A program made the position numbers and the translations under genes. From assembly GCA_002490525.1 (NCBI GenBank), contig DKUE01000020.1, forward strand, positions 1 to 31,736: 31,736 nt of DNA. Direction: 5' to 3'. How positions within the stretch are numbered: position 1 is the stretch's first letter; every line of letters begins with the position of its first letter. The notes under the pieces are model-generated. The model had not been told where the DNA came from, made no database searches, and saw only the letters and a program-made list of their open reading frames with translations. Below, piece by piece: positions 13,659 to 22,030 of the stretch. This DNA comes from Ruminococcaceae bacterium UBA7212. Lineage in GTDB: Bacteria; Bacillota; Clostridia; Oscillospirales; Acutalibacteraceae.

Positions 13659-14558
13659 TTAATCTAATCCAAAATTGTGAATGAGTCCCTCGCGGTTGCG
13701 CCAGCCCTCTTTGACCTTGACCCAGCATTGCAAATTGATTTTACAGTCAAAGAAACGCTCCATATCGTGCCGCGCGAGGGTAGAAATTTTTTTAAGCATC
13801 GCACCGCCTTTTCCGATGATGATGCCTTTGTGCGATTCACGCTCACAGTAAACAGTAGCTTCAATATCCAAAATATTACTGTCATCGCGTTCACGCATTT
13901 TTTCAATGGAAACTGCCGCGCCGTGCGGGATTTCCTTGTCCAACAGCCGCAGCATTTTTTCGCGGATAATTTCGCCCGCAAGCACGCGTTCGGGTTGGTC
14001 CGTTAAGGTGTCATCGGGAAAGAAATGTTCGCAGTCGAAGGCTTGTTTTTTGAGTTCGGCAAGTAAAATGTCCATGCCGTTGCCATCTATGGCGGAAACG
14101 GGTATGACCGATTCAAAGTCGGCAAGCTGTGACAGATACGCGATCTGTGTCATCAAATCTTCTTTGTTTTTGACGGTATCAATTTTATTGATGGCAAGCA
14201 GGGCGGGGATTTTGGCTTTGCGGATTTTTTCAAGCAGCTCTATTTCCGCCTCGTTGCACTCCCGTTCGCCCGCTTCTGTGACAAACAAACAGGCGTCCAC
14301 ACCGGAAATACTGTCAGAAACCGCTTTCACCATTTTTTCGCCGAGTTTTGTGCGCGGACGGTGAAAACCGGGGGTGTCGGTAAATACCAGCTGAATATTG
14401 TCGTCTGTTGTCAGCACGCCCATAATGCGCGTGCGCGTGGTCTGCGGCTTGTTGGAGACGATGGCAATTTTACTGCCCAACAGCCGGTTTAAGATAGACG
14501 ATTTGCCGACATTGGCTTTGCCGACAATTGCAATAAATGCCGTTTTCGGTGTATTCAT
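13659..14558 (-). CDS. era: GTPase Era
   Basis: A 299-residue GTPase that binds the 3' end of 16S rRNA and acts in 30S subunit maturation. G1 is GKANVGKS (13-20), slightly unusual with K-A where G-R-P-N-V-G-K-S is common. The switch is NKPQTTRTRIMG, G3 is DTPG(FHRP) and G4 is NKID. The C-terminal KH domain contains GIIIGKGGAMLKKI, whose GKGG loop contacts RNA. Length is standard. The gene lies between dgkA and yqzL, the usual order minus cdd. The ribosome site before the ATG is weak (AAAGGG about 12 bases away). Confidence 0.96.
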   Translation of the reverse strand: MNTPKTAFIAIVGKANVGKSSILNRLLGSKIAIVSNKPQTTRTRIMGVLTTDDNIQLVFTDTPGFHRPRTKLGEKMVKAVSDSISGVDACLFVTEAGERECNEAEIELLEKIRKAKIPALLAINKIDTVKNKEDLMTQIAYLSQLADFESVIPVSAIDGNGMDILLAELKKQAFDCEHFFPDDTLTDQPERVLAGEIIREKMLRLLDKEIPHGAAVSIEKMRERDDSNILDIEATVYCERESHKGIIIGKGGAMLKKISTLARHDMERFFDCKINLQCWVKVKEGWRNREGLIHNFGLD

Positions 14559-14579
14559 AAAAAAGTAAAGCCCTTTCTT

Positions 14580-14611
14580 AGCCGGACGGTTCCATTTCGC
14601 GCCATCCGGCT
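14580..14611 (-). other. Intercistronic hairpin between dgkA and era
   Basis: A 10-bp stem with one wobble pair (14580-14589 with 14602-14611) around a 12-base loop, overlapping the dgkA stop. The minus-strand exit is AAGAAAGGGC, with no T-run, so it is not a normal terminator; it may be a processing or stability element or only mild attenuation. Confidence 0.5.
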
Positions 14612-15098
14612 ATTTTGAACTGTTGTCCTGTGTACTGTATTTTCCGAAGCCTTTGAAGATGAAAACCGTTGCAAGCGCCACGGAAAGCACAAAAATGAGC
14701 AGCATCAGCGGATGTTCCCGATAATAGGTAAACAACGCTGTAAACGCCTGCTTTTGCCCGAGCACGGCAATTCCCGCGCAGACGGCAAAAACGGCGCAGA
14801 CCAACACCGCGCCTGCGGCGGTATCCTTAGCAATTTTGCCTTTTTCGGTGTGCACTTCGCTCGCAAGGTCAACGGTGCGCTCCACCGCCGTGTTCATAAG
14901 CTCTGCCGCCACAACAAGCGCATTTGCCAAAAATAATACAGCGAATTGTGTACGGGTGACCTCGAAGAAATCGTACACACCTAAAAAGCTGTACATATAA
15001 ATCATGCAGACAAAGTGAATCCGCATGTTACGTTCATATAAAAGCGCATACCAAATGCCCCGAAAGGCGTAACCGAAGCTTTTTAATAAACTCTTCAT
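14610..15098 (-). CDS. dgkA: Gram-positive DgkA-type undecaprenol/diacylglycerol kinase
   Basis: A 162-residue integral membrane kinase. It shows the family motifs ERNMRIH (22-28) and AAELMNTAVERTVDL (64-78), whose acidic residues and Asn form the active site. In Gram-positive bacteria this enzyme phosphorylates undecaprenol for cell-wall carrier recycling. Three TM helices are expected (near 30-45, 50-68 and 95-115). The protein is longer than the roughly 120-130 residues usual, with a fourth hydrophobic helix (LMLLIFVLSVALATVFIF, about 131-148) and a polar tail. Its ATG is 3 bases after the ybeY stop, indicating coupling. Confidence 0.9.
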   Translation of the reverse strand: MKSLLKSFGYAFRGIWYALLYERNMRIHFVCMIYMYSFLGVYDFFEVTRTQFAVLFLANALVVAAELMNTAVERTVDLASEVHTEKGKIAKDTAAGAVLVCAVFAVCAGIAVLGQKQAFTALFTYYREHPLMLLIFVLSVALATVFIFKGFGKYSTQDNSSK

Positions 15099-15101
15099 TA
15101 T

Positions 15102-15608
15102 TTATTCGCCGTCAAAATAATAGCTGCCGTTGCGCTTGAGTCCGAGCTGTGTCAAAACTGCCTCTTCCTTTTCGCGCATATGTACAGCCTCTAAACCGCC
15201 GTTTACATGGTCGTAGCCCAGTAAGTGCAGCATAGAGTGTACGGTCAAAAAAGCAACCTCACGCTGTAAAGGATGTCCGTATTCTTCTGCCTGTGCCACG
15301 GCGTGCTCCATGGATATGACAATATCCCCAAGCATTTTTGCGCCGGTTTCGGGGTTTACATCGTAGACGCCGTTTTCACCCAAAGGAAAGGAAAGCACGT
15401 CCGTGGACTTGTCCAGATTGCGGTGTTTTGCATTCAGCACCCGAATTCCGGCATCGTCCGTGAAGGTGACGCTGATTTCTGCGGAGCCTTCGAATTTTTC
15501 CTGTACCAAAACGGCATGACAGCAACGGCGGACAAGCATGCGTACGCCGGTCGGAATTTTCACTGCCTTTTGCGAATTTTGAATAATTACTTTGATTTTG
15601 TCTGTCAT
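15102..15608 (-). CDS. ybeY: Endoribonuclease YbeY
   Basis: A 168-residue metal-dependent endoribonuclease, needed for 16S rRNA 3'-end maturation and ribosome quality control. The zinc motif is intact: HSMLHLLGYDH gives H124, H128 and H134 (H-x3-H-x5-H). The upstream conserved segment LNAKHRNLDKSTDVLSFPLG is also present. Its ATG overlaps the phoH stop as ATGA (15605-15608), so it is translationally coupled to phoH, the normal arrangement in Firmicutes. Confidence 0.96.
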   Translation of the reverse strand: MTDKIKVIIQNSQKAVKIPTGVRMLVRRCCHAVLVQEKFEGSAEISVTFTDDAGIRVLNAKHRNLDKSTDVLSFPLGENGVYDVNPETGAKMLGDIVISMEHAVAQAEEYGHPLQREVAFLTVHSMLHLLGYDHVNGGLEAVHMREKEEAVLTQLGLKRNGSYYFDGE

Positions 15609-16567
15609 TTTCGTTTGGCCTCCTCATTTTTTTCGTATGCCTTAATAATTTCCTGCACCAGTTTATGCCGCACAACGTCTTTTTCCGTAAAACGGCAAAC
15701 AGAGATGTCGGGAATGTTTTTAAGAATTTTCATGGCTTCCAAAAGCCCTGATTTTTTGCCGTCTGGCAAATCGATTTGTGTAACATCGCCCGTGACCACC
15801 ATTTTGGAGTTAAAGCCGAGCCTTGTCAAGAACATTTTCATTTGTTCTTTGGTGGTATTCTGCGCCTCGTCCAAAATAATAAAGCTGTCGTCGAGCGTTC
15901 GGCCACGCATATAGGCGAGGGGAGCAACCTCAATACTGCCGCGCTCCTGATAACGTGCGAAGGCCTCTGCGCCGAGCATGTCAAACAACGCGTCGTATAA
16001 AGGGCGGAGATACGGGTCTACCTTTTGTTGTAAATCCCCGGGCAGAAAGCCGAGCTTTTCGCCTGCCTCCACGGCGGGGCGGGTTAAAATGATACGGTTT
16101 ACTTCTTTTGCGCGGAACGCCGTAACCGCCATGGCAACAGCAAGATACGTTTTGCCCGTACCCGCAGGACCTGCGCCCAAGGTGATGGTGTTTTGCCGAA
16201 TGGCTTCAACATATTTTTTCTGTCCGAGCGTTTTTGGCTTAACAGGCTTGCCTTTGGCGGTGATGCATATGCAGTCTCCGCAAAGCCCCGAAAGCTTGTC
16301 CTCTGCACCTTCGCGCACCAGCGAGAGTACATAACGCACATTTTGTTCGGAAAGTGTTTCACCCTTGTTAATGAGCGTCAGCAGACCGTGAATGGCGCGC
16401 GTGGCTTTTGCAACTGCATCCGCTTCGCCGCTGATTTTTAAATCCGACCCGCGGCTGATGACCTGCACATTATACTCCTGCTCAATTTGGCGAATGTTCT
16501 CATCAAAGCTTCCGAACAGGCTGACGGCGTGTTCCATGCGGTCAACGCTTATAATCTGTTCAAACAA
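15605..16567 (-). CDS. phoH: PhoH family ATPase (PhoL/YbeZ type)
   Basis: A 320-residue PhoH-like P-loop ATPase. An N-terminal KH-like region (about 1-70) precedes the ATPase core with Walker A GPAGTGKT at 133-140, then RPAVEAGEKLGFLPGDL, and a Walker B/DEAQ segment FIILDEAQNTT followed by VVTGDVTQIDLP. PhoH partners YbeY in rRNA maturation, matching the 4-base overlap. The start is TTG at 16565-16567 with GGAG about 8 bases upstream. An extended -10 promoter lies directly upstream, so phoH may head its own transcript inside the yqfC-yqfD group. Confidence 0.94.
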   Translation of the reverse strand: MFEQIISVDRMEHAVSLFGSFDENIRQIEQEYNVQVISRGSDLKISGEADAVAKATRAIHGLLTLINKGETLSEQNVRYVLSLVREGAEDKLSGLCGDCICITAKGKPVKPKTLGQKKYVEAIRQNTITLGAGPAGTGKTYLAVAMAVTAFRAKEVNRIILTRPAVEAGEKLGFLPGDLQQKVDPYLRPLYDALFDMLGAEAFARYQERGSIEVAPLAYMRGRTLDDSFIILDEAQNTTKEQMKMFLTRLGFNSKMVVTGDVTQIDLPDGKKSGLLEAMKILKNIPDISVCRFTEKDVVRHKLVQEIIKAYEKNEEAKRK

Positions 16568-16604
16568 AGAACCTCTCCTTTAAAAATCTGTGTAATTTTA
16601 ATAT

Positions 16605-16613
16605 ATTATATCA
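16605..16613 (-). promoter_or_regulatory. Extended -10 promoter for phoH
   Basis: On the minus strand TGATATAAT combines a TG extension with a perfect -10. A -35 is weak (TGACTA about 16 bases upstream). It lies between the yqfD stop and the phoH TTG start. Confidence 0.6.
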
Positions 16614-16625
16614 TGGATTTTGTGA

Positions 16626-17798
16626 TTAGTCACTAATTTTTTCTACAAAAATCTCCCGATTTATACCAATTTCTTTTTCACAAGTGACAGTTCCGTGTAT
16701 AAACGGCTCTGTATTTTCAAAATCAAAGGTGATATGCTCCGCAAGAATCACGCTGTCGTTCCATATGGATTTATAAGCAGAGGCGAATTGTTTTGCCGCA
16801 AAACGCGCACGGTCGGCAGATGCTTCGAGTGTTGTTTCCGTGTTGAAATTTTCGGCTCGCTCGCGTGTGATACCGACGGGGAGCTGTGTTTTCCCGTCAG
16901 AGAGATATTGTTTTACTGCATAGCTTTCCGTACCTATGGGACGCCCCAACGGAATGTGCAGACCGAAAAATTCCAGAATATACCGCTCTTTCACAGCGGA
17001 ACACGTCAAAAACGCAGTGTTTTCACAGGAAAAATCCATGTTGCGTTCTACCTGTGCATACACATTGCCCTGCGCGCCCTTGAGTGTTTCGGAATGATCC
17101 AGATTTTGTACAACCCCTGAAATGAGCAAGTCATCCTTCAGTACTGCCGAGCCGACAGGCAGTGCGGCGGTGCCCGAATACACTTCAATCTTTGTCAGTA
17201 TGCCCGCCTCGTCCGCGATTATGTTCGAAGGCGTTTCTGTATCCAGAATTTCCGGCTGCGCAATACTTTCACGTACCTCTATCACCGCTTTGCACGCGTC
17301 AATATTGACGGCGGCAAAAGAGAGTCCGTCGATTTCATACAGCAGTTCGTCGGCAAGTGCCTTTGCATCTAAAGATTTTCTCCGCGCGCCGACGGTAATC
17401 CCGAGCCGTTCGGCGGTTTCCAAAACGGTTTCAGTCGGAATGTTTACGTTGCCCGACACCTCCACGGTCCAAATATGCATAGAAAGTATACCAATCAGTG
17501 CCGCGCAGACGGCAAATCCAATCAATAGTCCCATGCGTTTTTTATTTTGCGCCGTCAAAAAGGGAAGACCGCGTTTTTCATGAATCCGCAGTCGAACACC
17601 TGCACGGAATGCGGCAGGGCGGATATGCTTGTAGCCTCGAATTGTCGTTTTTCCTTCAAAGGTTTCGCCGTGATTTTTCAAATCCCACAGCGGGATTCTG
17701 TATTTGACACACAAATTTAAAAAGCGCTCGGGGAAGCCGCCCGCGCCCGTAAAAACAACATACCCTAAAAAGAACCGAATCAGTTTGACAATCAGCAA
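16626..17798 (-). CDS. yqfD: Sporulation protein YqfD
   Basis: A 390-residue membrane protein of the YqfD family, expressed in the mother cell during sporulation in Bacillus. The N-terminal soluble part includes GAFPERFLN-like FPERFLNLCVKYRIPLWDL. One TM helix is at about 88-106 (MGLLIGFAVCAALIGIL), followed by a large extracytoplasmic region with VEVSGNVNIPTETVLETAERLG and AEHITFDFENTEPF. Length is as expected. The start is TTG at 17796-17798 with GGAGGAGG about 10 bases upstream, 20 bases after yqfC. The pair yqfC-yqfD is a strong marker of an endospore former. Its exact biochemical role is not known. Confidence 0.93.
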   Translation of the reverse strand: MLIVKLIRFFLGYVVFTGAGGFPERFLNLCVKYRIPLWDLKNHGETFEGKTTIRGYKHIRPAAFRAGVRLRIHEKRGLPFLTAQNKKRMGLLIGFAVCAALIGILSMHIWTVEVSGNVNIPTETVLETAERLGITVGARRKSLDAKALADELLYEIDGLSFAAVNIDACKAVIEVRESIAQPEILDTETPSNIIADEAGILTKIEVYSGTAALPVGSAVLKDDLLISGVVQNLDHSETLKGAQGNVYAQVERNMDFSCENTAFLTCSAVKERYILEFFGLHIPLGRPIGTESYAVKQYLSDGKTQLPVGITRERAENFNTETTLEASADRARFAAKQFASAYKSIWNDSVILAEHITFDFENTEPFIHGTVTCEKEIGINREIFVEKISD

Positions 17799-17818
17799 AA
17801 GCGCAGCGCCTCCTCCGT

Positions 17819-18103
17819 TTAATTTTCAAAATCGATTTGCAGTATTTTACCGTTAATTTCGGTCTGGTTTTCCGAATACGTCCGAATCGTCAAATCTTCG
17901 CCGCTGAAACGGATGACACAGGTGCCTGCGTTTAATTTGATTTGGTCGGATGTATATTCGAGCACGCCGCGGCAGCCATCGACAATCACCTCACGGTTGC
18001 CCTGCATTTCAATATGCGGTACATCGCGACGCACCATTTCGGGAATATCCAACGCCTGCCGCGCCGCCGTTTGCCGCGTTTTAGCGGATTTCTTTTTTCG
18101 CAC
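17819..18103 (-). CDS. yqfC: Sporulation protein YqfC (YabP/YqfC family)
   Basis: A 94-residue protein of the YabP/YqfC family. Basic N-terminus (MRKKKSAKTRQ), then the conserved core PHIEMQGNREVIVDGCRGVL and IRFSGEDLTIRTYSENQTEINGKI. In Bacillus the family is mother-cell specific under sigma-E, and YabP is linked to spore coat assembly. The start is GTG at 18101-18103 with GGGGGTGG upstream. It is divergent from ylbJ and immediately precedes yqfD. Confidence 0.92.
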   Translation of the reverse strand: MRKKKSAKTRQTAARQALDIPEMVRRDVPHIEMQGNREVIVDGCRGVLEYTSDQIKLNAGTCVIRFSGEDLTIRTYSENQTEINGKILQIDFEN

Positions 18104-18119
18104 TGTTTTCCACCCCCGC

Positions 18120-18148
18120 TCATAGAAATTTATGCGCGTGCATATGGT
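18120..18148 (+). promoter_or_regulatory. Possible sigma-E-like promoter for ylbJ
   Basis: TCATAGA (18120-18126), a 14-base spacer and CATATGGT (18141-18148) resemble the sigma-E consensus (KMATATT, 14-15 bases, CATACAHT) at about five of seven and five of eight positions. Context supports it, since yqfC, yqfD and ylbJ are sigma-E genes in Bacillus, but the match is imperfect. Confidence 0.35.
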
Positions 18149-18184
18149 TTAATGACCGAATCTTGGAAGAGGGGAGAATGCAAA

Positions 18185-19243
18185 ATGCAAAAACCGCAGT
18201 TTTTAAAATGGCTGCCCCTGCTTTTATGCTGTGCGGTTTGCTGTATTCTGTTTTCCGAACCCGAGGTCTGTGCGCGCGGTGTGCGTGAGGCATTGGGGAT
18301 TTGCGGAAATACCGTACTGCCGTCTTTATTTCCGTTTATGGTCATTTCGGGCTTTTTGGTACACTCGGGGATGCTCTCGGCGTTTGCACGTGCGGCGACT
18401 CCTGTTACCTCACGGCTGTTCCGTCTGCCGGGGGTAAGTGCCGGCACCGTTTTTATGTCGCTTATAGGCGGTTTCCCCGTTGGCATTAAAATGATTGTAC
18501 AGCTTTTGGAAACGGAACAGCTGACTATGCACCAGGCAAAACGTATGTGTCTGTTTTGCGTGAATGCAGGTCCTGCGTTTGTCATTTCTGCCGTGGGAAC
18601 AACAGTGCTCGGCAGTACGCGTGCAGGTGTTTTGTTGTATGCATCTGTAAGTCTTGCCGCTTTACTGCTCGGCGTGGTATTGCGGTTCTGTGCCGAGCCG
18701 CAGCCGATACCCGTAAAAAAAATCTATGCAGTTATTTTTGCAAATCCGGCAACCGCACTGTCGGATGCCGTGCGGGAATCCGTATATTCCATGTTGCAAA
18801 TTTGCGCTTGGGTGCTTTTGTTCGGCGCACTCGGTGCATACTTGAATACACTTTCTCTGCCGCCTGCCGTGACCGTTTTTTTGAATTCTGTCTTAGAAGT
18901 TACGGCAGGGGTGCATACAGCGGCGGGGAAGGTATCTTTGCCGATGCTTGCCTGTATTCTTGCATTTTCGGGACTGTCCGTACACTGTCAGCTGTTGGGG
19001 GATTTAAAGCGTTGCGGCGTGCGGTACGGGGCTTTTTTACTGGCACGTCTTGCAGCCGCAGGGATTTCCTTCGGCATCTGCACATTGCTTTTACAGGTGT
19101 TTCCGTGTGAAATCAGTGTGTTTTCCGCAAACGGTACGGTTGTGCCGGCGGCGTATTCTGTTTCGGCGCCGTCGTTTCTTGCACTGATGCTGATGAGTAT
19201 TTTACTGATTTTAGAGGTTGAACCGCGTCAAAAGGTGTGTTAA
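18185..19243 (+). CDS. ylbJ: YlbJ-like sporulation integral membrane protein
   Basis: A 352-residue multi-pass membrane protein of the SpoIIM/YlbJ nucleoside-recognition 'Gate' domain type. About eight hydrophobic segments are visible, the first in LPLLLCCAVCCILF. Family-typical stretches include NTVLPSLFPFMVISGFLV, FMSLIGGFPVGIKM and LCLFCVNAGPAFV-like MCLFCVNAGPAFVISAVG. In Bacillus YlbJ is under sigma-E and is linked to dipicolinic acid transport in the mother cell and to heat resistance of spores; here the assignment is by family resemblance. The ATG at 18185 has GGGGAG about 8 bases upstream. It is divergent from yqfC-yqfD and followed by a promoter inside its last codons. Confidence 0.9.
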   Translation: MQKPQFLKWLPLLLCCAVCCILFSEPEVCARGVREALGICGNTVLPSLFPFMVISGFLVHSGMLSAFARAATPVTSRLFRLPGVSAGTVFMSLIGGFPVGIKMIVQLLETEQLTMHQAKRMCLFCVNAGPAFVISAVGTTVLGSTRAGVLLYASVSLAALLLGVVLRFCAEPQPIPVKKIYAVIFANPATALSDAVRESVYSMLQICAWVLLFGALGAYLNTLSLPPAVTVFLNSVLEVTAGVHTAAGKVSLPMLACILAFSGLSVHCQLLGDLKRCGVRYGAFLLARLAAAGISFGICTLLLQVFPCEISVFSANGTVVPAAYSVSAPSFLALMLMSILLILEVEPRQKVC

Positions 19244-19246
19244 AAT
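19218..19246 (+). promoter_or_regulatory. Promoter overlapping the end of ylbJ
   Basis: TTGAAC (19218-19223), 17 bases and TAAAAT (19241-19246). It would drive the small Cys protein and mutS2 independently of the sporulation gene upstream. Confidence 0.7.
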
Positions 19247-19281
19247 AAAAACAGATAAATTTTTTTGACTGGGATGTGAGC

Positions 19282-19491
19282 ATGTTGCGCGAAAAACGGG
19301 AAATTGCACCGAAATGTGAATATTGCCGATACGGGCGACTGTCACCGGACGGAGAAACCGTACTTTGCGAAAAAAAAGGCATAGTAGAGCGTGACGGAAC
19401 CTGCCGAAAATATAAATATGATATTTTAAAGCGTCAGCCGAAACGCCGTCCCGCAATGCCTGCATTTTCAGCAGAGGATTTTGAACTTTAA
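19282..19491 (+). CDS. Small Cys-containing, probable zinc-binding protein
   Basis: A 69-residue protein. A cluster of four Cys, C-x2-C (KCEYCRYG) followed by LCEKKG and TCRKYKYD, looks like a small zinc knuckle; the C-terminal half is basic (KRQPKRRP) and ends in an acidic tail (AEDFEL). Short proteins with this 'C-x-x-C ... V-x-C-x-x-x-G ... C-x-x-F/Y-x-Y-D' pattern are common next to mutS2 or in other housekeeping spots in Clostridia, but I know no function. The ATG at 19282 is used; an in-frame GTG at 19276 is possible. It is 54 bases before mutS2. Confidence 0.72.
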   Translation: MLREKREIAPKCEYCRYGRLSPDGETVLCEKKGIVERDGTCRKYKYDILKRQPKRRPAMPAFSAEDFEL

Positions 19492-19545
19492 GCGAAACCG
19501 CGAATCGTGTTCGGATTCATCGGGTATGATTGATAAGGATTAAAA

Positions 19546-21927
19546 ATGATGAATAAGCATTATGAAGCTTTGGAGCTTCCGAAAATTTTAGAACGTCTTG
19601 CGGCGCTGACCGCCTGTGCGGAGGCGCATGAGCGGGCGCTTGCCCTGACCCCCGCCACGGATTTTTTTGAAGCAACGCGGCTGCTTTCGCAAACCGAAGC
19701 GGCACACATTTTGATTGCCAAATTCGGCGCACCGTCCTTCGGTGGTCTTTTGAATGTCAATAATGCCCTTTGGCGCGCACAGTCGGGCGGTACGCTTTCC
19801 ATGCGGGAACTGCTCGATATTGCGCAGACCCTGCGTGTCATTCGCGGAATTCTTACGTGGCGTGAAAAAAGCGCAGGTATGGAAACGGCGATTGACGATT
19901 TGTTTTCGGCGCTTTGTTCCAACAAGTATTTGGAGGATAAAATCAATACAGCGATTATTTCTGATGAGGAAATGAGCGACAATGCCTCGGCGGAACTGAA
20001 AAATATCCGCCGTAAAAAGCGTGTACAGGACTCGAAAATCCGCGAACAGCTGGAAAAGCTTTTGCGCTCCCCGACCTATAAGAACAGCTTGCAGGAGGCT
20101 ATTGTTACACAGCGGAACGGTCGTTTTGTTGTCCCGGTTAAAAGCGAACACCGTGCAGAGGTCGCGGGTATGGTGCACGACACCTCGGGCAGCGGCTCAA
20201 CGGTGTTTATCGAACCTGCATCCGTCGTGGAAGCGAATAACGAAATTAAGGTGCTGGAAAGCAAAGAACGCGATGAAATCGAGCGTATTCTTGCGGAGCT
20301 TTCTGCCGAGGCGGGCAGTTTTTATGACAGCATCCGCATCAGCTACGAGAGCGCGGCAGAGCTGAATCTGATATTTTCCAAAGCAAATTTGGCGTACAGC
20401 ATGAAAGCCAGCAAACCTATCTTAAATGCTATGGGGGAAATTGAGCTGAAAAAAGCACGACATCCGCTTTTAAATATGAAAACAGCTGTGCCGATTGATA
20501 TTCGTTTGGGAACGGATTTTGATTCGCTTGTGATTACGGGACCGAATACGGGCGGTAAGACGGTTTCCATTAAAACTTTGGGGCTTTTGACGCTGATGGC
20601 GGCGTGTGGGATGTACATTCCCGCTTCGGACAACTCCCGCGTGGCGGTGTTCGGAAAGGTACTTGCCGACATCGGCGAGGAGCAGAGCATCGAGCAGTCA
20701 CTGTCTACCTTCTCGGCACATATGACAAATATTGTTTCTATTGACCGCGAGACAGATGAAAATACCTTGGTTTTGATTGACGAACTGGGTGCGGGCACAG
20801 ACCCCGTGGAAGGTGCGGCACTTGCCGTGGCAGTGCTGGAAGCGTTCCGCCGCAAAGGTGCAAAGCTTGCCGCAACCACACACTATTCCGAATTAAAAGA
20901 ATATGCGCTTTCCACCAGCCGTGTGGAAAATGCTTCCTGCGAGTTTTCCGTAGAAACGCTCAGCCCGACCTATAAATTGCTGATTGGTATTCCGGGGCGT
21001 TCCAATGCCTTTGCCATTTCCGAACGGCTGGGACTGCGTGCAGAGATTATTTCTGCCGCAAAAGCGCAGGTTGCCGCAGAAAATCGGCGTTTTGAAGATG
21101 TAGTGGATACATTGGAAACTGCCCGTGCCGAAATGGAGCGGGAGAAAGAAAAAACACGCGCTCTGCAAAATGAAATAGACGGATTGCGTGCGAAGGCAGA
21201 ACAAAAATATGCGGATACTGTCAAAAAGAGCGAAAAGGAATTGGAAAGAGCGCGGCTCGAGGCATCCCGATTGGTCGAGAATGCCCGCCGCGCGGCGAAT
21301 TCCCTGCTTATGGAGGTTGACCGTCTGAAAAAAGAACAGACGAAAGAGAAAAACGCCGCGGAAATGGCACGCAAGGCGAAGGCGGCAATGAAATCCCATT
21401 TGGGCGCGATTGACGACTTGACCGCGGAACAGTTTGAAAGCTTTGACGACGGTGACTATATATTGCCGCGCGCCCTTAAAATCGGAGACACCGTTCTTGT
21501 GACAACACTCGGTACACGCGCCACCGTAACTGCCCTGCCCGATTTGAAAAAGCAGGTCGAGGTGCAGGCGGGCGCCATGAAAATGAAGGCCGCGCTTGAA
21601 AATCTGCGGCTGGTATCCGGTAAATCACAGCAAAATACCGCGCCACGCCGCACAGCCGTTACCTGTGACCGTGCGCCTGTATCTGCCGCAATGCGTGTGG
21701 ATTTGCGCGGCAAAAATGCCGAAGAAGCACTGATGGATTTGGATATGTTCTTGGACGGGGCCGTGCGCGCAGGACTGAATGAGGTCACAATTGTACACGG
21801 AAAGGGTACAGGCGTCTTGCGAAAAGCCGTGCAGACGCATCTTCGCAAGCATCCGAATATCCGTACGTTCCGTCTCGGTGTGTACGGCGAGGGTGAGGAC
21901 GGTGTAACGATTGCGGAACTGAAATAA
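19546..21927 (+). CDS. mutS2: MutS2 with C-terminal Smr domain
   Basis: A 793-residue MutS2, a MutS relative lacking mismatch-recognition domain I. It includes the core/clamp region, Walker A GPNTGGKT (332-339), Walker B LVLIDELGAGTDP (D near 412), a long charged coiled coil (about 510-630, EMEREKEKTRALQNEI) and the KOW-like linker. The Smr nuclease domain runs from VDLRGKNAEEA (718) through IVHGKGTGVLRKAV to the end. In Bacillus MutS2 acts on collided ribosomes and in other bacteria suppresses recombination. Length is standard. Two adjacent ATG codons (19546 and 19549) can serve as start, with AAGGA upstream. Its downstream neighbour, a lipoprotein, has its own promoter. Confidence 0.96.
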   Translation: MMNKHYEALELPKILERLAALTACAEAHERALALTPATDFFEATRLLSQTEAAHILIAKFGAPSFGGLLNVNNALWRAQSGGTLSMRELLDIAQTLRVIRGILTWREKSAGMETAIDDLFSALCSNKYLEDKINTAIISDEEMSDNASAELKNIRRKKRVQDSKIREQLEKLLRSPTYKNSLQEAIVTQRNGRFVVPVKSEHRAEVAGMVHDTSGSGSTVFIEPASVVEANNEIKVLESKERDEIERILAELSAEAGSFYDSIRISYESAAELNLIFSKANLAYSMKASKPILNAMGEIELKKARHPLLNMKTAVPIDIRLGTDFDSLVITGPNTGGKTVSIKTLGLLTLMAACGMYIPASDNSRVAVFGKVLADIGEEQSIEQSLSTFSAHMTNIVSIDRETDENTLVLIDELGAGTDPVEGAALAVAVLEAFRRKGAKLAATTHYSELKEYALSTSRVENASCEFSVETLSPTYKLLIGIPGRSNAFAISERLGLRAEIISAAKAQVAAENRRFEDVVDTLETARAEMEREKEKTRALQNEIDGLRAKAEQKYADTVKKSEKELERARLEASRLVENARRAANSLLMEVDRLKKEQTKEKNAAEMARKAKAAMKSHLGAIDDLTAEQFESFDDGDYILPRALKIGDTVLVTTLGTRATVTALPDLKKQVEVQAGAMKMKAALENLRLVSGKSQQNTAPRRTAVTCDRAPVSAAMRVDLRGKNAEEALMDLDMFLDGAVRAGLNEVTIVHGKGTGVLRKAVQTHLRKHPNIRTFRLGVYGEGEDGVTIAELK

Positions 21928-21956
21928 ATTTTGAATCCGGTGCTCTGTTTTCGTGG

Positions 21957-21985
21957 TTGCAAAACAAGGCGGGATGTGTTATGAT
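21957..21985 (+). promoter_or_regulatory. Promoter of the lipoprotein gene
   Basis: TTGCAA (21957-21962), 17 bases and TATGAT (21980-21985), ending about 45 bases before the ATG. Confidence 0.7.
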
Positions 21986-22030
21986 AAAAGAAACAAAGCA
22001 TTCCGCCGAAGAATGGCTATGGAGGTCTGA

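Noticed and set aside
14580..14611. Terminator between dgkA and era
   Set aside because: The stem is good but the minus-strand exit has no T-run, so it is listed only as an intercistronic hairpin.
18547..19110. 187-residue open frame inside ylbJ in another frame
   Set aside because: It is a Cys/Arg-rich shadow of a hydrophobic coding region, with no start signal.
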